Positions 23,870-34,742 of a DNA stretch of 64,000 bases are shown piece by piece. Numbering within the stretch: position 1 is the stretch's first letter; every line of letters begins with the position of its first letter. The notes under the pieces are model-generated. The model did not search any database. It was not told where the DNA came from and saw only the letters and a list, made by a program, of their open reading frames with translations. Made by a program: the position numbers and the translations under genes. The DNA comes from Metallyticus violacea (Eukaryota > Arthropoda > Insecta > Mantodea > Metallyticidae). The stretch is taken from positions 29,208,501 through 29,272,500 of the forward strand of contig CM060834.1 of NCBI GenBank assembly GCA_030762175.1, written 5' to 3'.

Positions 23870-24495
23870 TTCTCGTTTTCAAAATCAGTCTTCCTCTCAT
23901 AATCTTAGCACACTTTCTGATACCCAGCATGGACTATTACTACATTACACAAAACACCTTATTACTCATAATCATTCACCGTAACCATTGCCCGTCTCTG
24001 GAATGCATTGCCACGGGAAGTCAAGACTGCCAAACTTCAAGAGCATTCAGTAAAAAATTGTTTAATATAATTGGAAATAATAAGTTACTTTAAATTTAGG
24101 TTCCTTATGCCACAATACAAACATTTACTTGTTTTATCCTACTGCGGAATTGTTCATTCTATTTTTATTACTATCATAAATGTGCCTGTTACACTGTTAG
24201 CATGTTTTACTCGTGTATTTATTTCCATTTTCATGGTTACATATATTGATATGTGTATACATTATTACTGCTAGTGTTCATTGTATTATTGTTTTCTTAA
24301 GTTAATATTTTGATTATTTATTTTCATTATTCATATTTATATATCAACTTGCATTTATTTGTATGTCATGTTTTACATTGACTTATATGTGTACGGGCAT
24401 GCCCATGTTATGATTGTAATATTGTCGCTATAACTTAGTATAATTATTAGAGAAGGTCTATTGGCCTTAGCTTAGAGTAAATAAATAAATATTAT
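23870..24495 (+). mobile_element. LINE 3' end (C-terminal tail and 3' UTR)
   Basis: The segment near 23985-24060 translates as VTIARLWNALPREVKTAKLQ, the R(L)WN.LP.E(V) signature found at the C-terminus of Jockey/CR1-type non-LTR reverse transcriptases. It is preceded by degenerate sequence with stops. It is followed by an AT-rich 3' UTR ending in ggccttagcttagagtaaataaataaat at 24465-24491, a short tandem tail typical of non-LTR elements. No catalytic reverse-transcriptase motif is present, so this is a strongly 5'-truncated copy. The exact clade is not decidable here. Confidence 0.65.
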
Positions 24496-24499
24496 AAAA

Positions 24500-24950
24500 T
24501 ATATTAACATTTAAAAACTGTAAAGTCAATTGGTCAATTTTTCTGTCAGATTTCACGTTAAATCGCCTTAAAGTTAGGCAGGTTACAACATCCAGTTCTG
24601 AGCTATAGATTTACTACATGACATAGACACTTTTTTTTCCTTGAGCGTTTCCTAGCTAATGCATTCTGCACTATTGTTCTCTAACAAGCACTTTTAGTCT
24701 AAAAACTCGAAAAACGCTCGAGCATGATGGACTTGCTGTTGTTTCCTAAGGGAGTACTAAGTATGGAGGATCGATCTGAACAAGGTGCGTGTGTTGGCAA
24801 TAGCACTTTCTCTCCATTTTCATTCCCTCCCCCCTTCCCTCAAGGGTTACAGAGTATTTGGTGAGTTCTGGCAAAACGTCTGCCATACAACTCCCAACAG
24901 TCATTTCTCACACCCTCGCTCGGTTTCCACAATTTTTTTCTCCCACCATC
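24500..24950. other. No gene recognised
   Basis: AT-rich, with a T-run at 24630-24638. An open frame at 24785-25102 (105 codons) overlaps the repeat at 24955 and is not supported as a gene. Confidence 0.4.
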
Positions 24951-24954
24951 TTCC

Positions 24955-25075
24955 CTCCTTTCATTGTATGAAGTGCTTGGACCTGGATGCCTATTTGTAT
25001 TGCACACAAAACCCTTGCTGCCTGCATTCAAGTGTTCCCTGTTCTTCTGGATCTCATTCACGACAACGTCTCTGG
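24955..25075. repeat. Dispersed repeat, copy 2 (partner at 2870)
   Basis: Diverged partner of 2870-2985; see that entry for the shared landmarks. The block is open on both strands (24840-25061 minus, 24785-25102 plus), but neither frame matches a family I know. Confidence 0.4.
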
Positions 25076-25525
25076 TTTGCAGTGGCGTGCCTTTCTAAAT
25101 GAAGATACTGGAATGTTAAAGTATTGCATAAAGTTTGTCGCCTTAGCTATGCCTTCTCTTGCTCTTATAACTTTATAGTATTGTCTTATAAAGCGTTACC
25201 ATTAAGGGCAGTTAAAATGCTCATTTTTTGTGATTTTTACACATTATTAGGTCTTATATCACTTGAATATTTTTCATGTTTTCGGTTCTTTTAATACATC
25301 TTTGTTTTAAAGCGATAGAATAGTTCAAACTATCTTTAACGTTTTTTTTAATTACGTGCCATAGGTTTTTACATGTTCTGAAAGATTTACTCAGTTAAAA
25401 ATAAATAATTTTGTAAATATTTGCTCTAGAGAGATTTTTTCGGTTGTTCTAATTGTTCCGAAAAGAGCAAGCAGAAAGACACATTAGGCTCAAAAGAAAG
25501 AGACGGAGTACTATCGGCTTGGAGA

Positions 25526-25670
25526 ATTTTGAGGTTCTATTTCTGCTACAAATGTGAATTTTCCTTTAATGTTAATGTTTAATTGCAATTCCTGAAAAAA
25601 TGCAATTTTCCTTACAAATTCCCCACAACATCAGAAACGTATATGCATAGGCACTTAAAATGTTACGAAC
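25526..25670 (+). repeat. Dispersed repeat family E, copy 2
   Basis: Partner of 19089-19235, in the same orientation. Here the poly(A) of copy 1 is replaced by aaaaaatgcaatttt. Confidence 0.65.
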
Positions 25671-25699
25671 TATTGTAACAGAGTGACAACTAATTAAAT

Positions 25700-26235
25700 G
25701 AAAAATTATGAAAATACCACGGACCCTTATTTTTAAAAATAATCCACATTTTTAAAGTAAAAAGAGCATCATATTTAAACATTTGTAGTTTTCTTTACTG
25801 TTCAATGCAAATTTGTCTTTTTTTCTTATACGTACACCATGCAAAAATCAGCGAACTATCTTTAATGGGTAATGGATTTGCTAAATTAACTTTCCTAAAG
25901 CGTTTGAAACTAACCGTTTTTCAAGTAACAAAAGTTACAGAAAAGTCAAAATCTATATCTTTTGACTGGAATATTCTGAAAATCTGCATATATTTTCAAC
26001 AAAATACACAATATTACTGTATGAGTTATTTCAACGAGCTATCGTCATCAATTTTGAAAATATTAATTCTTATAAAACATTAGTTTTGTAATAAAATATT
26101 TTTTATTTTATGATGAAACTTTGCTTTGAAAATGTACAACTTTACATCCTATTCATATATTTTCATTATTGAATTGTTAGGTACAATTTTAGAGCAATTT
26201 TAGAGCAATTTTACATGCTTCCTCCATGCTCCAGG
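25700..26235. other. No gene recognised
   Basis: The open frame 25805-26083 (92 codons) is AT-biased and has no recognisable motif. A short direct repeat ttttagagcaa occurs twice at 26188-26210. Confidence 0.4.
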
Positions 26236-26239
26236 GCTG

Positions 26240-26670
26240 GCCGTTTGTGCTTACCTTCAATAACTCCGGGAGGTAGAGAAGAACGAGGGAGACACCAGGC
26301 GGTCAGATACCGGAAACTATAAGACACACGTACATAGACGGTGTCCTTAACATTATTTCCAAATGGAGCAGTCCAAGGGCTACGGAGCCCTCCTCCAAGA
26401 AATTTGAGTCCTTAAGAAGAGCCTCTTCCGCAACAGAAAATCGCGGTACACCGTCACACCACACACATAGCACCTTGTCTGGTAGTTTCAATCCTGAAAT
26501 CAGAACAAATAACCAAATGAGGCGGAACAGAAAATACTTGGAGAGAGGAAAAGTCTATCCCAGCATTATCCTAAGCGACCAGGGGAAACCACGGAAAAAA
26601 CTAAAGTGAGGATAGGTGGCCCTAAAATATTTGAACCCGGTCGCTCCGAACGCTAGTCCTAAGTGAGATA
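26240..26670 (-). mobile_element. SINE-like element (family F)
   Basis: On the minus strand a B-box-like gaccgggttcaaat (rc of 26632-26645) is followed by ttttccgtggtttcccctgg and ggataatgctgggatag, a body motif seen in tRNA-derived SINEs of several insects. A-box sequence upstream of the B box is not recognisable, so the head is truncated or diverged. The left boundary near 26240 is a guess. The small minus-strand frame at 26303-26491 lies within the body and is not a gene. Confidence 0.45.
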
Positions 26671-27594
26671 ATTATACTAAAATTATTTTAATATCGATAA
26701 ATGTCTTTCGTATTATAAATGAAATTTTGAATGCTTCTTGTGAACGCTACAATATAAAATTATTTCTAGGAAAAACAAGACCTCAAACAATGCCCCCGCA
26801 CACATAGATTCACAACCTAAGGAAGTCGCTACGACTATTAACTTTAATAATACTGCATGCTGAAACATAACTTAAACTTTATAAACATATTAACAAAAGA
26901 ACTATTTAGGCGAACATTGTACTTAGGCATATGTAAAATGTATCGCCCGCCTTCTGCTCAAGTATAGAAACAAAATTAAAAAATATCTCCTCAAATAATA
27001 ATTAAGGACACTGCCCACTATAGCTAAGTTTTTATACTGACGGCATAAGGAATGCTGCTACGAAACGGCATTTCTTACTCTGCCTCATTAGAAGACCTAT
27101 AATTTTTACATGACAGTTCAAGGAGGTATCATGATGTTATAGTTTAAAGTAGAAAACACCTTCTTTCCGCTACACCGGTACAATGCTCTTTATATATAGC
27201 TAGCATATAATAAATTCAATGTCACAAAGTTTACTTGCCTATAGAGACATTAATTTGAAATAGCAATTGTATTATACAAGGCGAGAGTATTCCTGTGATA
27301 GTTAAGTATTGTTAAAATACAAATCAACCGATAACACCAGGGAATGATATTAAACGTATTTAAAAGTTATGAAAATGGGCGCATGTCAACAACTTTTATC
27401 TTTGCTTCCAAAAACGAAAACGAAATGTTTTATCTTCTTGTACAGAGTGCTCAATAATTATAGAGCATTACAACTTTTATCCTAATTTTACATCGAGACA
27501 AGTTGTCTACAGTTACGAACCATTAACAACAGTTTCACTGTATATGCTGAGGCATTTATCATTAGAAAATCCATATACTGAAATATAACCAGGC
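26671..27594. other. No gene recognised
   Basis: AT-rich, without supported open frames or repeat matches. Confidence 0.5.
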
Positions 27595-28110
27595 ATGGTA
27601 AAAAATGTTGAATCGCATTATTGTAATTGGTGAAACGTGGGCAAGAGCCACAAGTGTCCAGCGCCTTTCATCACTAGGAAGCACTGTTCCATCATCATCC
27701 CGGTACGTCCTTGTCCACGGGCACAAGACACCCATTGTGCGCAGATATGCAGTCGACATTCTGCTCCGTTTGACCTCGCCACTGTTCGATAGGGCAGAGC
27801 GCGCGCACCAGTGCTTCCCATACTTCTGTGTGGCATTCTCGTGCATTCCTCCTGCGTGCATTCCTGTGCTGTTTTCACATACGCACCTTGTTCATTCTTC
27901 ATAACCTCCATTCCTGACCAATGTCACTCAACCAACTGAACTTCGGAGAATGCTGAGACACGCAGCTCTGCTCAAATGCTTTGGTGGCTTCACTCGAAAA
28001 TGAAAGTAAAAGTTCCATACACTTTCAATCGTATATCTTAGATTTTTCGTGTTCCTTGTTCGCGAGAAAAAAAAATAGTTGCCATGACTCATAACTCCTA
28101 TATATAGGTC
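27595..28110 (-). mobile_element. Rearranged long-TIR mariner (copy 2)
   Basis: From the right, the 5' terminal repeat (ending near 28105; landmark actttcaatcgtatatctt at 28020-28038) leads on the minus strand into the transposase N-terminus. GRTGMMMEQCF and DERRWTL occur in two overlapping frames, and they correspond to DVGVIVVEQCL and DRRWTL in the copy at 29373-30741. At about 27655 the orientation flips: to its left the PLUS strand reads MLNRIIVIGETWARA, the equivalent of MLDRIIAIDEMWAG in the long copy (first catalytic region, with Asp changed to Gly). The N-terminal and catalytic pieces are therefore in inverted orientation. The rest of the transposase and the 3' terminal repeat are missing. 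Confidence 0.72.
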
Positions 28111-29260
28111 CAATCTCTACACAATGCGAGGAAAAGTCTAGGGAGAGAAAGATTGCTAGAATCAAACGAGAAGTGAAAAATCTTATGTAATCATTAATAG
28201 CATAATGGTCCGAGGAAATTGCGAAGACGGTTCCGAAACAGGAAAAGTTTTAAAGGAATAAACCACATTAATAACTGAAAGTGTTTAAGAAGGCTACTTC
28301 TCATCGCTCTTGCATGACATTAGACATGAACTATTAACGATGTGTCCAGCTGGCGCTATAACATACGTGACCTGTTTATCAGCCCAGCTGTTGCTGAGAA
28401 CGATGCCAACTTGAAGGTTTCAAACAGACATTTGCTTTAAAGAACAGACGATGACCAGGTGTCAACAAATCAGACTCAAACTCCCTTTGGTAAAAACTCA
28501 GAGGAGGACGATGTTACTTAATGTAAAAGGATGTTTTTCATAATTATGGATCATATTTCTGAAACATTTCATGTTGAATATTACCTCGCATTTCAATTTG
28601 CATTTGCAATGAAGAAATACATAGACGAATGTACGTACTTACAAAAAAACAAAGAAATAGTGCTATTGACAGTGTTCTGAAACATCTAATCACTCTTTGC
28701 GACATGAACTTTGATGATAATGTCCGGGTTGCACTGAAGAACTGTCTGTGAAGTCGCTGTTTCCAATCTCCATGCATTAAATCACAACTTTTTGCAAGGT
28801 AAGTGCGCATTATTTAGTCCCTCCGCAGGAAGATTCTTGAAGGATTTCGCAACATCAGCAACAAGTTAGGAACGTTAGCATCTGTTGTGAATGTATGCGC
28901 GATGTTAGAGAGACTGAGTGATATTGAAGAAACAGAAATCAAGGACTTTTATGGCGGATATGAACTCAGATATGAAGGATCAAACTGCAGTTTTGCCCTG
29001 CTGATAGTAGATGGTTTTGATGATTTCCATGAAGGATATTTTGGATTACTATATCTGGCAGATCTCTCCAATCAGCCAGCTTTCGTAACTGTATAATGAG
29101 TTGTATAGATTTTGTAACAATAGACAAAATAAAGTATTTAAGTTTAAAACACATAAGAAACCATACATATGCCAGCAAACTAACAATATCCTGGAGAGTA
29201 TGGTAGAAACTTTTTGAACTTGACCTCCTTTATTTGTAGGTATATAGTAAAAGGCATCAC
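28111..29260. other. No gene recognised
   Basis: Two open frames stand out slightly: 28544-28810 minus (88 codons) and 28887-29096 plus (69 codons). Neither has a motif I recognise. The second has good open context and an acidic composition, so it could be a short exon or chance. Confidence 0.4.
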
Positions 29261-29300
29261 AGTATACTTGCTATGATTTATAGCTTATCCCTCGTATATA
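29261..29300. repeat. Solo terminus of the long-TIR mariner
   Basis: The sequence cttgctatgatttatagcttatccctcgtata resembles the 3' terminus of the element at 29373-30741 (cttgacttacgatttatccctcgtaca) and faces it across a dinucleotide microsatellite. Only about 30 bp match, so this is tentative. Confidence 0.45.
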
Positions 29301-29302
<2 letters not shown>

Positions 29303-29346
<44 letters not shown>

Positions 29347-29369
29347 TATCCACACACACACACACACAC
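29303..29369. repeat. (AT)n and (CA)n microsatellites
   Basis: About 20 AT repeats (29303-29343), a short spacer, then about 9 CA repeats (29351-29369). They lie immediately outside the left terminus of the mariner-like element. Confidence 0.95.
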
Positions 29370-29372
29370 TCG

Positions 29373-30741
29373 TATATATCAGGGATAATCATAGATCATG
29401 ACAACTATTTTTGCTCGCGAACAAGGGACAACATGAAACATCTAAGATATACTATTAAAAGTGTATGGAATGCAATTTCGAATGAAGCCACCAGGTGGTT
29501 TATGTGAGCAGAGTTGCTTGTCTGAGCAGGCTCCGAAGTTCGGTTGGTGACCTACAGTGGTCAGGAATGGAGGTCATGGAGAATGAACAATGTGTAAATG
29601 TGAAAAAAGCATTTCCCCGCGGCAAGAATGCCACATCCAACAGTATCCTTCTCTACAAAACAGTGGCGATGTGTACAGACTGCTTCAAACAGGGTAGAAT
29701 GTGGACTGCCGATCTGTCGTGCAGTGGGCGTCCTGTGTCCGCGGACAAGGATGTAGGGGTAATAGTGGTGGAACAGTGTTTACCTAATGATAGGCGCTGG
29801 ACACTTGCGGAATTAGAGGAGCAAACAGGAATTCCGACACATATAGAAAATGTATGCAAAGTTGGTGCCACATTAATTACGGGAGGAAGAGAAGTGGACT
29901 AGATATCAATTCGGCGAGATTTCAGAAAGAAGGGAATCCCATGTTGGATCGCATCATTGCAATTGATGAAATGTGGGCAGGAACATATGAATAGAATTAA
30001 AGCGACAGTCCAGTGACCCTGAGTGACCAGGCAAACACAAATTTTGCCAAAATACTTCACCAACAAAAGTCATGGTCATTCTGGCACATGACAGCAAGAT
30101 GTTCTTGTGTGTCATCCAGTTCGTGAAGGGACAACTATGAATGCCCGTGGCATACGCACCAAGTGGCCAGAATTTTTTAAAACCATTATTCTCCACGATA
30201 ATGTGACAGCTCACACAGCCGACAGTGTCAAGTGTCCAATGGCAATAAATAGGAAGTTCTTCCACACTTGCTATATTCACCGATGTCAGTCACTGTGATT
30301 ATGATCTTACCCCCAAACTGAAGCAGCAGCCATTGCTTCGAAAAAGTTTTGCTGACAAAGCGGACATTTTGACAGCATTTCGACGCGAGGTGGCTCACGT
30401 TAGCAACTTACACGTAGCAAATGATATTCAGTGCCTTCCCCATAGCTGGCAACGAACCGTCGATTACTCGGAGACTTACTTGGAAGACTGTTTAATAAGG
30501 TAAATTTCTTGGGAGACCCGGCATGTAACGGATTTGCAACCCTTGTGTAAGTAATTTTGTGTACTTTTGCTCATGCCATATAAGCCAATATACGAGGGCT
30601 ATCTTCCTTTGGTGGAACCATTTGGCACTAAATGCCATCTACTTTCAATCCTATATCATAGATTTATAAGCATGCATTGACCCTTGTGCGCGGGGATTAA
30701 AAAAAAATATATTTACCTTGACTTACGATTTATCCCTCGTA
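29373..30741 (+). mobile_element. Long-TIR mariner-like element, most complete copy
   Basis: About 1.37 kb with imperfect terminal inverted repeats of at least 130 bp. The left end (atcagggataatcatag...ctcgcgaacaaggga...taagatatactattaaaag) and the reverse complement of the right end (cgagggataaatcgtaag...cgcgcacaagggt...tatgatataggattgaaag) align with scattered differences. Such long TIRs are unusual for classical mariners, whose TIRs are about 30 bp. Two other incomplete copies lie in the window (4322-4758 and 27595-28110). Confidence 0.85.
29495..30520 (+). pseudogene. mariner-like transposase pseudogene
   Basis: Transposase of the long-TIR element. The open frame 29495-29902 holds the N-terminal DNA-binding region: MEVMENEQCVNVKKAF, CTDCFKQGRMWTADLSCSGR (the W..RF..G(R)....D..(R)SGRP pattern) and DRRWTLAELEEQTGI (second helix-turn-helix). 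The catalytic part follows in several frames. MLDRIIAIDEMWA (first Asp, kept) lies at 29941. PGKHKFCQNTSPTKVMV follows near 30035. IILHDNVTAHT (second Asp, kept) is at about 30184, and HCDYDLTPKLK (third Asp, kept) at about 30291. The C-terminus is KSFADKADILTAFRREVAHV. Second and third Asp codons are about 100 nucleotides apart, as expected for a D34D-type mariner. Stops and frameshifts between the blocks make it non-functional even though all three acidic residues survive. Confidence 0.87.
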
Positions 30742-31904
30742 CATATTTACAATATAAAGGAAAAATAAAGTAATTCTTGGAACAATGTAACTAATATAAC
30801 AAGAACTAGAGAAGTAGAAATAGACAAAACACTAAAATAGTAACAATATATTTTAATATATGACCTGCGTGTGTTATTGTTTTGTCAATATGAAAACAAT
30901 TAGAGCTCACGCCAATTGCAGGCTGCCAAAATGGACAGAGCAGAGCAACACACACGAATACGTTTAGACACAAAAAAGAATGAATATTAGTAGTAATGAA
31001 AATAAAAAACAAATTCACATAAAAATGATGTGAATTATGAAAAGAACGCTTATTAAAAATTGTTCTGTAAGAATGTTTATCGGTTGCAGGTGGCGAAGTA
31101 GAAATAAAGATCCACTAAAGAGCAGCTATCACAAACTTTTTATCTTAGTTTGCTGCTAATTAAACCATTTAGGTGATGAAAAAATGTAGAGGAATAATAC
31201 CACACGTTCCCACCATGAGGCAAATGGCGTTTATATTCTTAAGTTTGTATTTTTCCTTAAATTATGGCATCGTGTTGTTAAAAATATTAATTGCTTCTTG
31301 ATTCACTTCCTCAGATGGGCCCTTATGTTTTTCAAATCTAATGATAGGTTCTATTATACAATAACAATACCCATTTATTGTTTGATGGGGTGGCATTCAT
31401 ATCCATTCTTCTTAAGCTTCCGTTAGTTACCAGATCGTGAGTTTCTTTGAAGATCTGGAACTTATTAGATCGAAGTTCTTACAGCTCAATGTGGTAACAA
31501 AAGTCTTTATATTTCCCATGATTGTAGTGTGAAACTATTTTATTACCAAACATTCTAAAAGTTGCCTAATTGTAAACACTCTCTGCTATTAGTAAAACAA
31601 AGAGAAACTTTTCCAGCTATTCCTAACACCTTATTTTTAACACAATCATTTTGCACACTTGATAACTAAATTAAAACTGTCTCACGATTGAAAAAATTAC
31701 TAACACAACTTGAATTCTAAATGAAAGTGATTAGGCTTATCTCACTGACAGTATGTATCTTCATAAAAAGCTTTTATTTTTATTTACTTAATTTTTTCCT
31801 TGCTCGCTCCTTTAGATGTCAGGTCTGATATTCAAAAAGCATTTTCGCCAACACGATGAATAAAAGGAAGAATTTGCATTATTAGAACCAGAAATCTTTG
31901 CCTG
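30742..31904. other. No gene recognised
   Basis: AT-rich. The minus-strand frame 30806-31018 (70 codons) has no recognisable motif. Confidence 0.5.
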
Positions 31905-32320
31905 TCCTTACTATTTTTTACTTACTGTGATTTTTGGGGCATACTAATAGATAACCACAGGTGTGTTTGTAACGGATCGTTTAAATGTTTTGTTCAAAGA
32001 AGTTTCCCAAACTTAATGCGCTTATGGTTCATGCATGATGCGGCACCGCTTCACTTTTCTCATTCTGCTACAGCGATTTGCAAATAAATTAATTAGTTGT
32101 AGGGCTTTGCCAACTGGGCATGCTCTTCTCCTGGCCTCAATCCATTATATTTCTACATATTAAGTCATTAAAGGCCATTGTGTATTTCAGATTTTGTGAC
32201 AACAAGGAAATCTTTCGTTAGCCTATTTAACTAGTACGTTGGCACGTAGTCACTTGGTACATGGGAGATAGTAGCGCAGTCCTCGTAAGTCTGTATATGA
32301 GCATTTTTGTACAACCCTAA
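31905..32320 (+). pseudogene. DDE transposase C-terminal fragment
   Basis: Plus-strand remnant of a Tc1/mariner-superfamily transposase. LWFMHDAAPLHFSHSAT (about 32021-32071) matches the second catalytic motif (W.(M/Q)HDGAP.HF), with its Asp intact. After stops and a frameshift, NWACSSPGLNPLYFYILSH (about 32115-32169) matches W.ARSPDLNPLDF.LWGH, but the third catalytic Asp is Tyr and the Asp of SPDL is Gly. The N-terminal half and first catalytic site are not found upstream. The coding remnant ends about where the SINE at 32340 is inserted. Confidence 0.78.
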
Positions 32321-32339
32321 ATACTAAGGCATTCCTCTT

Positions 32340-32617
32340 TTTTTTAATGGTGTTTAGCGCCCGTTTTTACTACTGAGGTACTACAGGCGATGGACACTGA
32401 TGATTCATGAGATGATATGATATATTGGGAAAGGATTTTTTAAGATAGGAAACGTTACAGACCTAAGTTTGGTACCTCTCCGGCATTTGCCATTTATGAG
32501 GACTGAGGAAAACCTGGAAAAAACCTCAGTCAGGGAGAACGGTCCTGGCGGGATTCGAACCCCAGACCTCCCGCTCACGAGTCCGCGCCTTAACCACCTC
32601 GGCCACTCGTGGCGGTA
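32340..32617 (-). mobile_element. tRNA-derived SINE (family A), full length with TSD
   Basis: Complete 278-bp copy on the minus strand. The tRNA-like head starts at about 32613 (gccacgagtggccgaggtgg on the minus strand; A box tggccgaggtggttaag). The B box is gggttcgaatcccgcc (rc of 32550-32565), and the body is shared with the copies at 23590, 42373 and 47467. The A-rich tail corresponds to the T-run at 32337-32347. The insertion is bounded by a perfect 11-bp direct repeat gcattcctctt at 32329-32339 and 32618-32628, direct evidence of target-primed insertion. Confidence 0.95.
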
Positions 32618-32628
32618 GCATTCCTCTT

Positions 32629-33678
32629 GTTGAGTATCTTCCTATACATCGATTTGGCTAGCTCTGTTTGTTTGGAAAGCAATACACCAATTATTTTAGT
32701 AAAATAGCCAGATAAGGATTTGAGATAAGATGATCATATTGTTGCATTAATTAACCATTTCGACAGCTCTAAGATAGTGAAAGCAACTTTTTGTTTTGGC
32801 TAATTGTTTCCAAAATGATAAAACACGAAAACTATCAATAATAAGCATTGTGTGCCACATTTTGAAATAACAGCTCTGAATACAAAATAGAATAAAAAGG
32901 AAAACTTCCGTTAGGTTTTGCTATTTTCATCTAGTGCACGTTAAGTTAATAGTGGCGCTATTTCAGAATGTTTTAGTAAACGATTAAGCGACTTGTTTCG
33001 AAATTGATATTTGTGAAAACTTCATAGAGGCCTTGGCTTTAAGACTGCCTTTGTAGGCTGCGGTGAGTTAGCTCCAAAACGGATGGAGGGTAAACCTCCC
33101 CGACGACCCGCCGACCAGGGTATTGAGGTCAGGGTCTTTACCAGAATAGTGCCTCTGGGGCGGTTTGCCCCTGTAGAGGATAGATGTGATAGGCAGCTGC
33201 CTGCACTTCATGTTAAACTTTCTACTCCAGAGAACGCTACTAGCCTGAACGAAAATATCGCTCTAATGTTATACCTCCGCAACCATGGCAACTAACTCGT
33301 TTCTATAATGGGAGAACGTTTCTTCAAGGGCCGGGAATTTTTTTTGGCCTTTATTTCTAATATCATTCTTACAAATTGTAGTCATCATATTATACACATT
33401 ACAGCACTACGAGCCTATACAAATAGATGAACTTTTCCCTGCAATTACGTCAAAAAGAAGACATTTAGAAGAATAACGCAAATTATGAATTTCTTTCACT
33501 GTGTCATTTTCTTCCTGTTTTGAAGCATTTGATTGTAAAATTCCATCTTTCAGTTTCATCGTATTTGCAAGTGCCATTTTTTTATGTTGTTAGAGTAATC
33601 GGCGTTCAGTAATCAGTAATCTTGAAAGTATTAAATTCTGCAATGCCGGCAGTCTCAAAGCATTAAATGAATAAAAGA
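32629..33678. other. No gene recognised; one GC-richer island
   Basis: Mostly AT-rich. The part 33060-33300 is clearly GC-richer and contains an open frame of 70 codons (33083-33295) including PRRPADQGIEVRVFTRIVPL. I cannot assign it. It could be a remnant of an unrecognised repeat or a short exon. Confidence 0.35.
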
Positions 33679-33686
33679 AGTTGCAT

Positions 33687-34734
33687 CAGTGGGGGCTCGT
33701 GACCCCTATAGAAGTTTGGGCCTGGGGCTTAACTATATGGCAGCAATGGTTTAGGGGAGGCTTTCATGTATTAATACTTTTCCAAGACAAACTGCAGCAC
33801 CATCATATGTTTGTGCTATAAACTTCTGGTTATAAGGAACTTTTCTGATTCACCTATTAAAGTGCGCCTTAAGCCATGTGCAGTCAATTCAGAAACATCA
33901 ATGAATTTAATGAATATTTCAACAGGTTTACCCCCACTGATGTATCGTAATATCACAACAAATTGTGACATGCATGTACTCGTATATGTCGTTTCGTCGG
34001 CCTGTACAGAATCGAAAATATTCTATTTCTTTTCTAACCTAATTCCTATAGACAAGATACGTTTTTCATCACAAACTGTCAGCCAAGATGTTTTTCAAAC
34101 TATTAAAAAAAATTAATGAAATCCAAATCCTTTCATTTCCAACTTAAGAGTTAAACTTAGACTCGAAAATTGAGTCTTTAACAAAACGTCCACTTTATAC
34201 ATTGCCACAAAACAGATTCACTTTTTTGTAACTTAACAGTTAACACTGTGAAAGTAAACTTTCCACCGACAAACAGTGAAGAGGCCACCCAATTTCAAAA
34301 TGCGAAAACAACCCCTAGTTAGTTATGCGTGGTGTCAGTTATCCCTCAAAATTTCAAAATAGAGAATACAGCGTTGACCATGGGCGTCTTCCTACTGGCC
34401 CAAGAGAATGCAGAAATAAGCAGGAGAAAGGCTAATCTATCTTGGAGGAAGACAAATATAACTCCTTGTACATTTTTACTGGCTCATGAAGGTATAGGTT
34501 TAAAGCGTCAACTTTTCCACGCTGGCCCATGAGCTTCCCTCGCTAACGGAGGACCCGCATTCTACCGGTGTGTATTGCGTTAACATAAAATTAATAACTA
34601 ATAAGTTATACATCGCTGTTTTCATACATGTTTTGCTTTAAAAGTTTACCAGGAGAACAGAAAATGTTAAATAATAATGGCATTTTCTTTGAGGCGGCCG
34701 AGCTCATCTGGCCCTTATTGACGGGCCGCCCCTG
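33687..34734 (-). mobile_element. hAT DNA transposon with TIRs and 8-bp TSD
   Basis: About 1.05 kb. The left terminus reads cagtgggggctcgtgac and the reverse complement of the right terminus reads caggggcggcccgtcaa, forming short imperfect TIRs that start with CAG as in hAT elements. The flanking 8-mers agttgcat (33679-33686) and agtggcat (34735-34742) differ at one position, matching the 8-bp duplication characteristic of hAT. A transposase fragment on the minus strand supports the call. The element is shorter than an autonomous hAT and is internally deleted. Confidence 0.82.
33790..34120 (-). pseudogene. hAT transposase fragment (ZMYM/DUF4371-like)
   Basis: On the minus strand the sequence reads FDSVQADETTYTSTCMSQ (33952-34017 region), then RYISGGKPVEIFIKF and DVSELTAHGLRRTLIGESEK. 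This matches the catalytic region of hAT-type transposases of the ZMYM/DUF4371 kind, with the DE(T/S)TD box, the adjacent RYV..G..VERF..F strand and the following (A).L segment. The Asp of the DETTD box's last position reads Tyr. Upstream and downstream regions are not recognisable, so only about 100 codons remain of what is normally a protein of more than 500 residues. Confidence 0.72.
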
Positions 34735-34742
34735 AGTGGCAT

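Noticed and set aside
27605..27904. Plus-strand 99-codon frame as a gene
   Set aside because: Only its first part is sense (mariner catalytic fragment); the rest is antisense of the mariner N-terminus across a rearrangement.
33811..34116. Plus-strand 101-codon frame as a gene
   Set aside because: The opposite strand gives clear hAT transposase motifs; the plus frame is its shadow.
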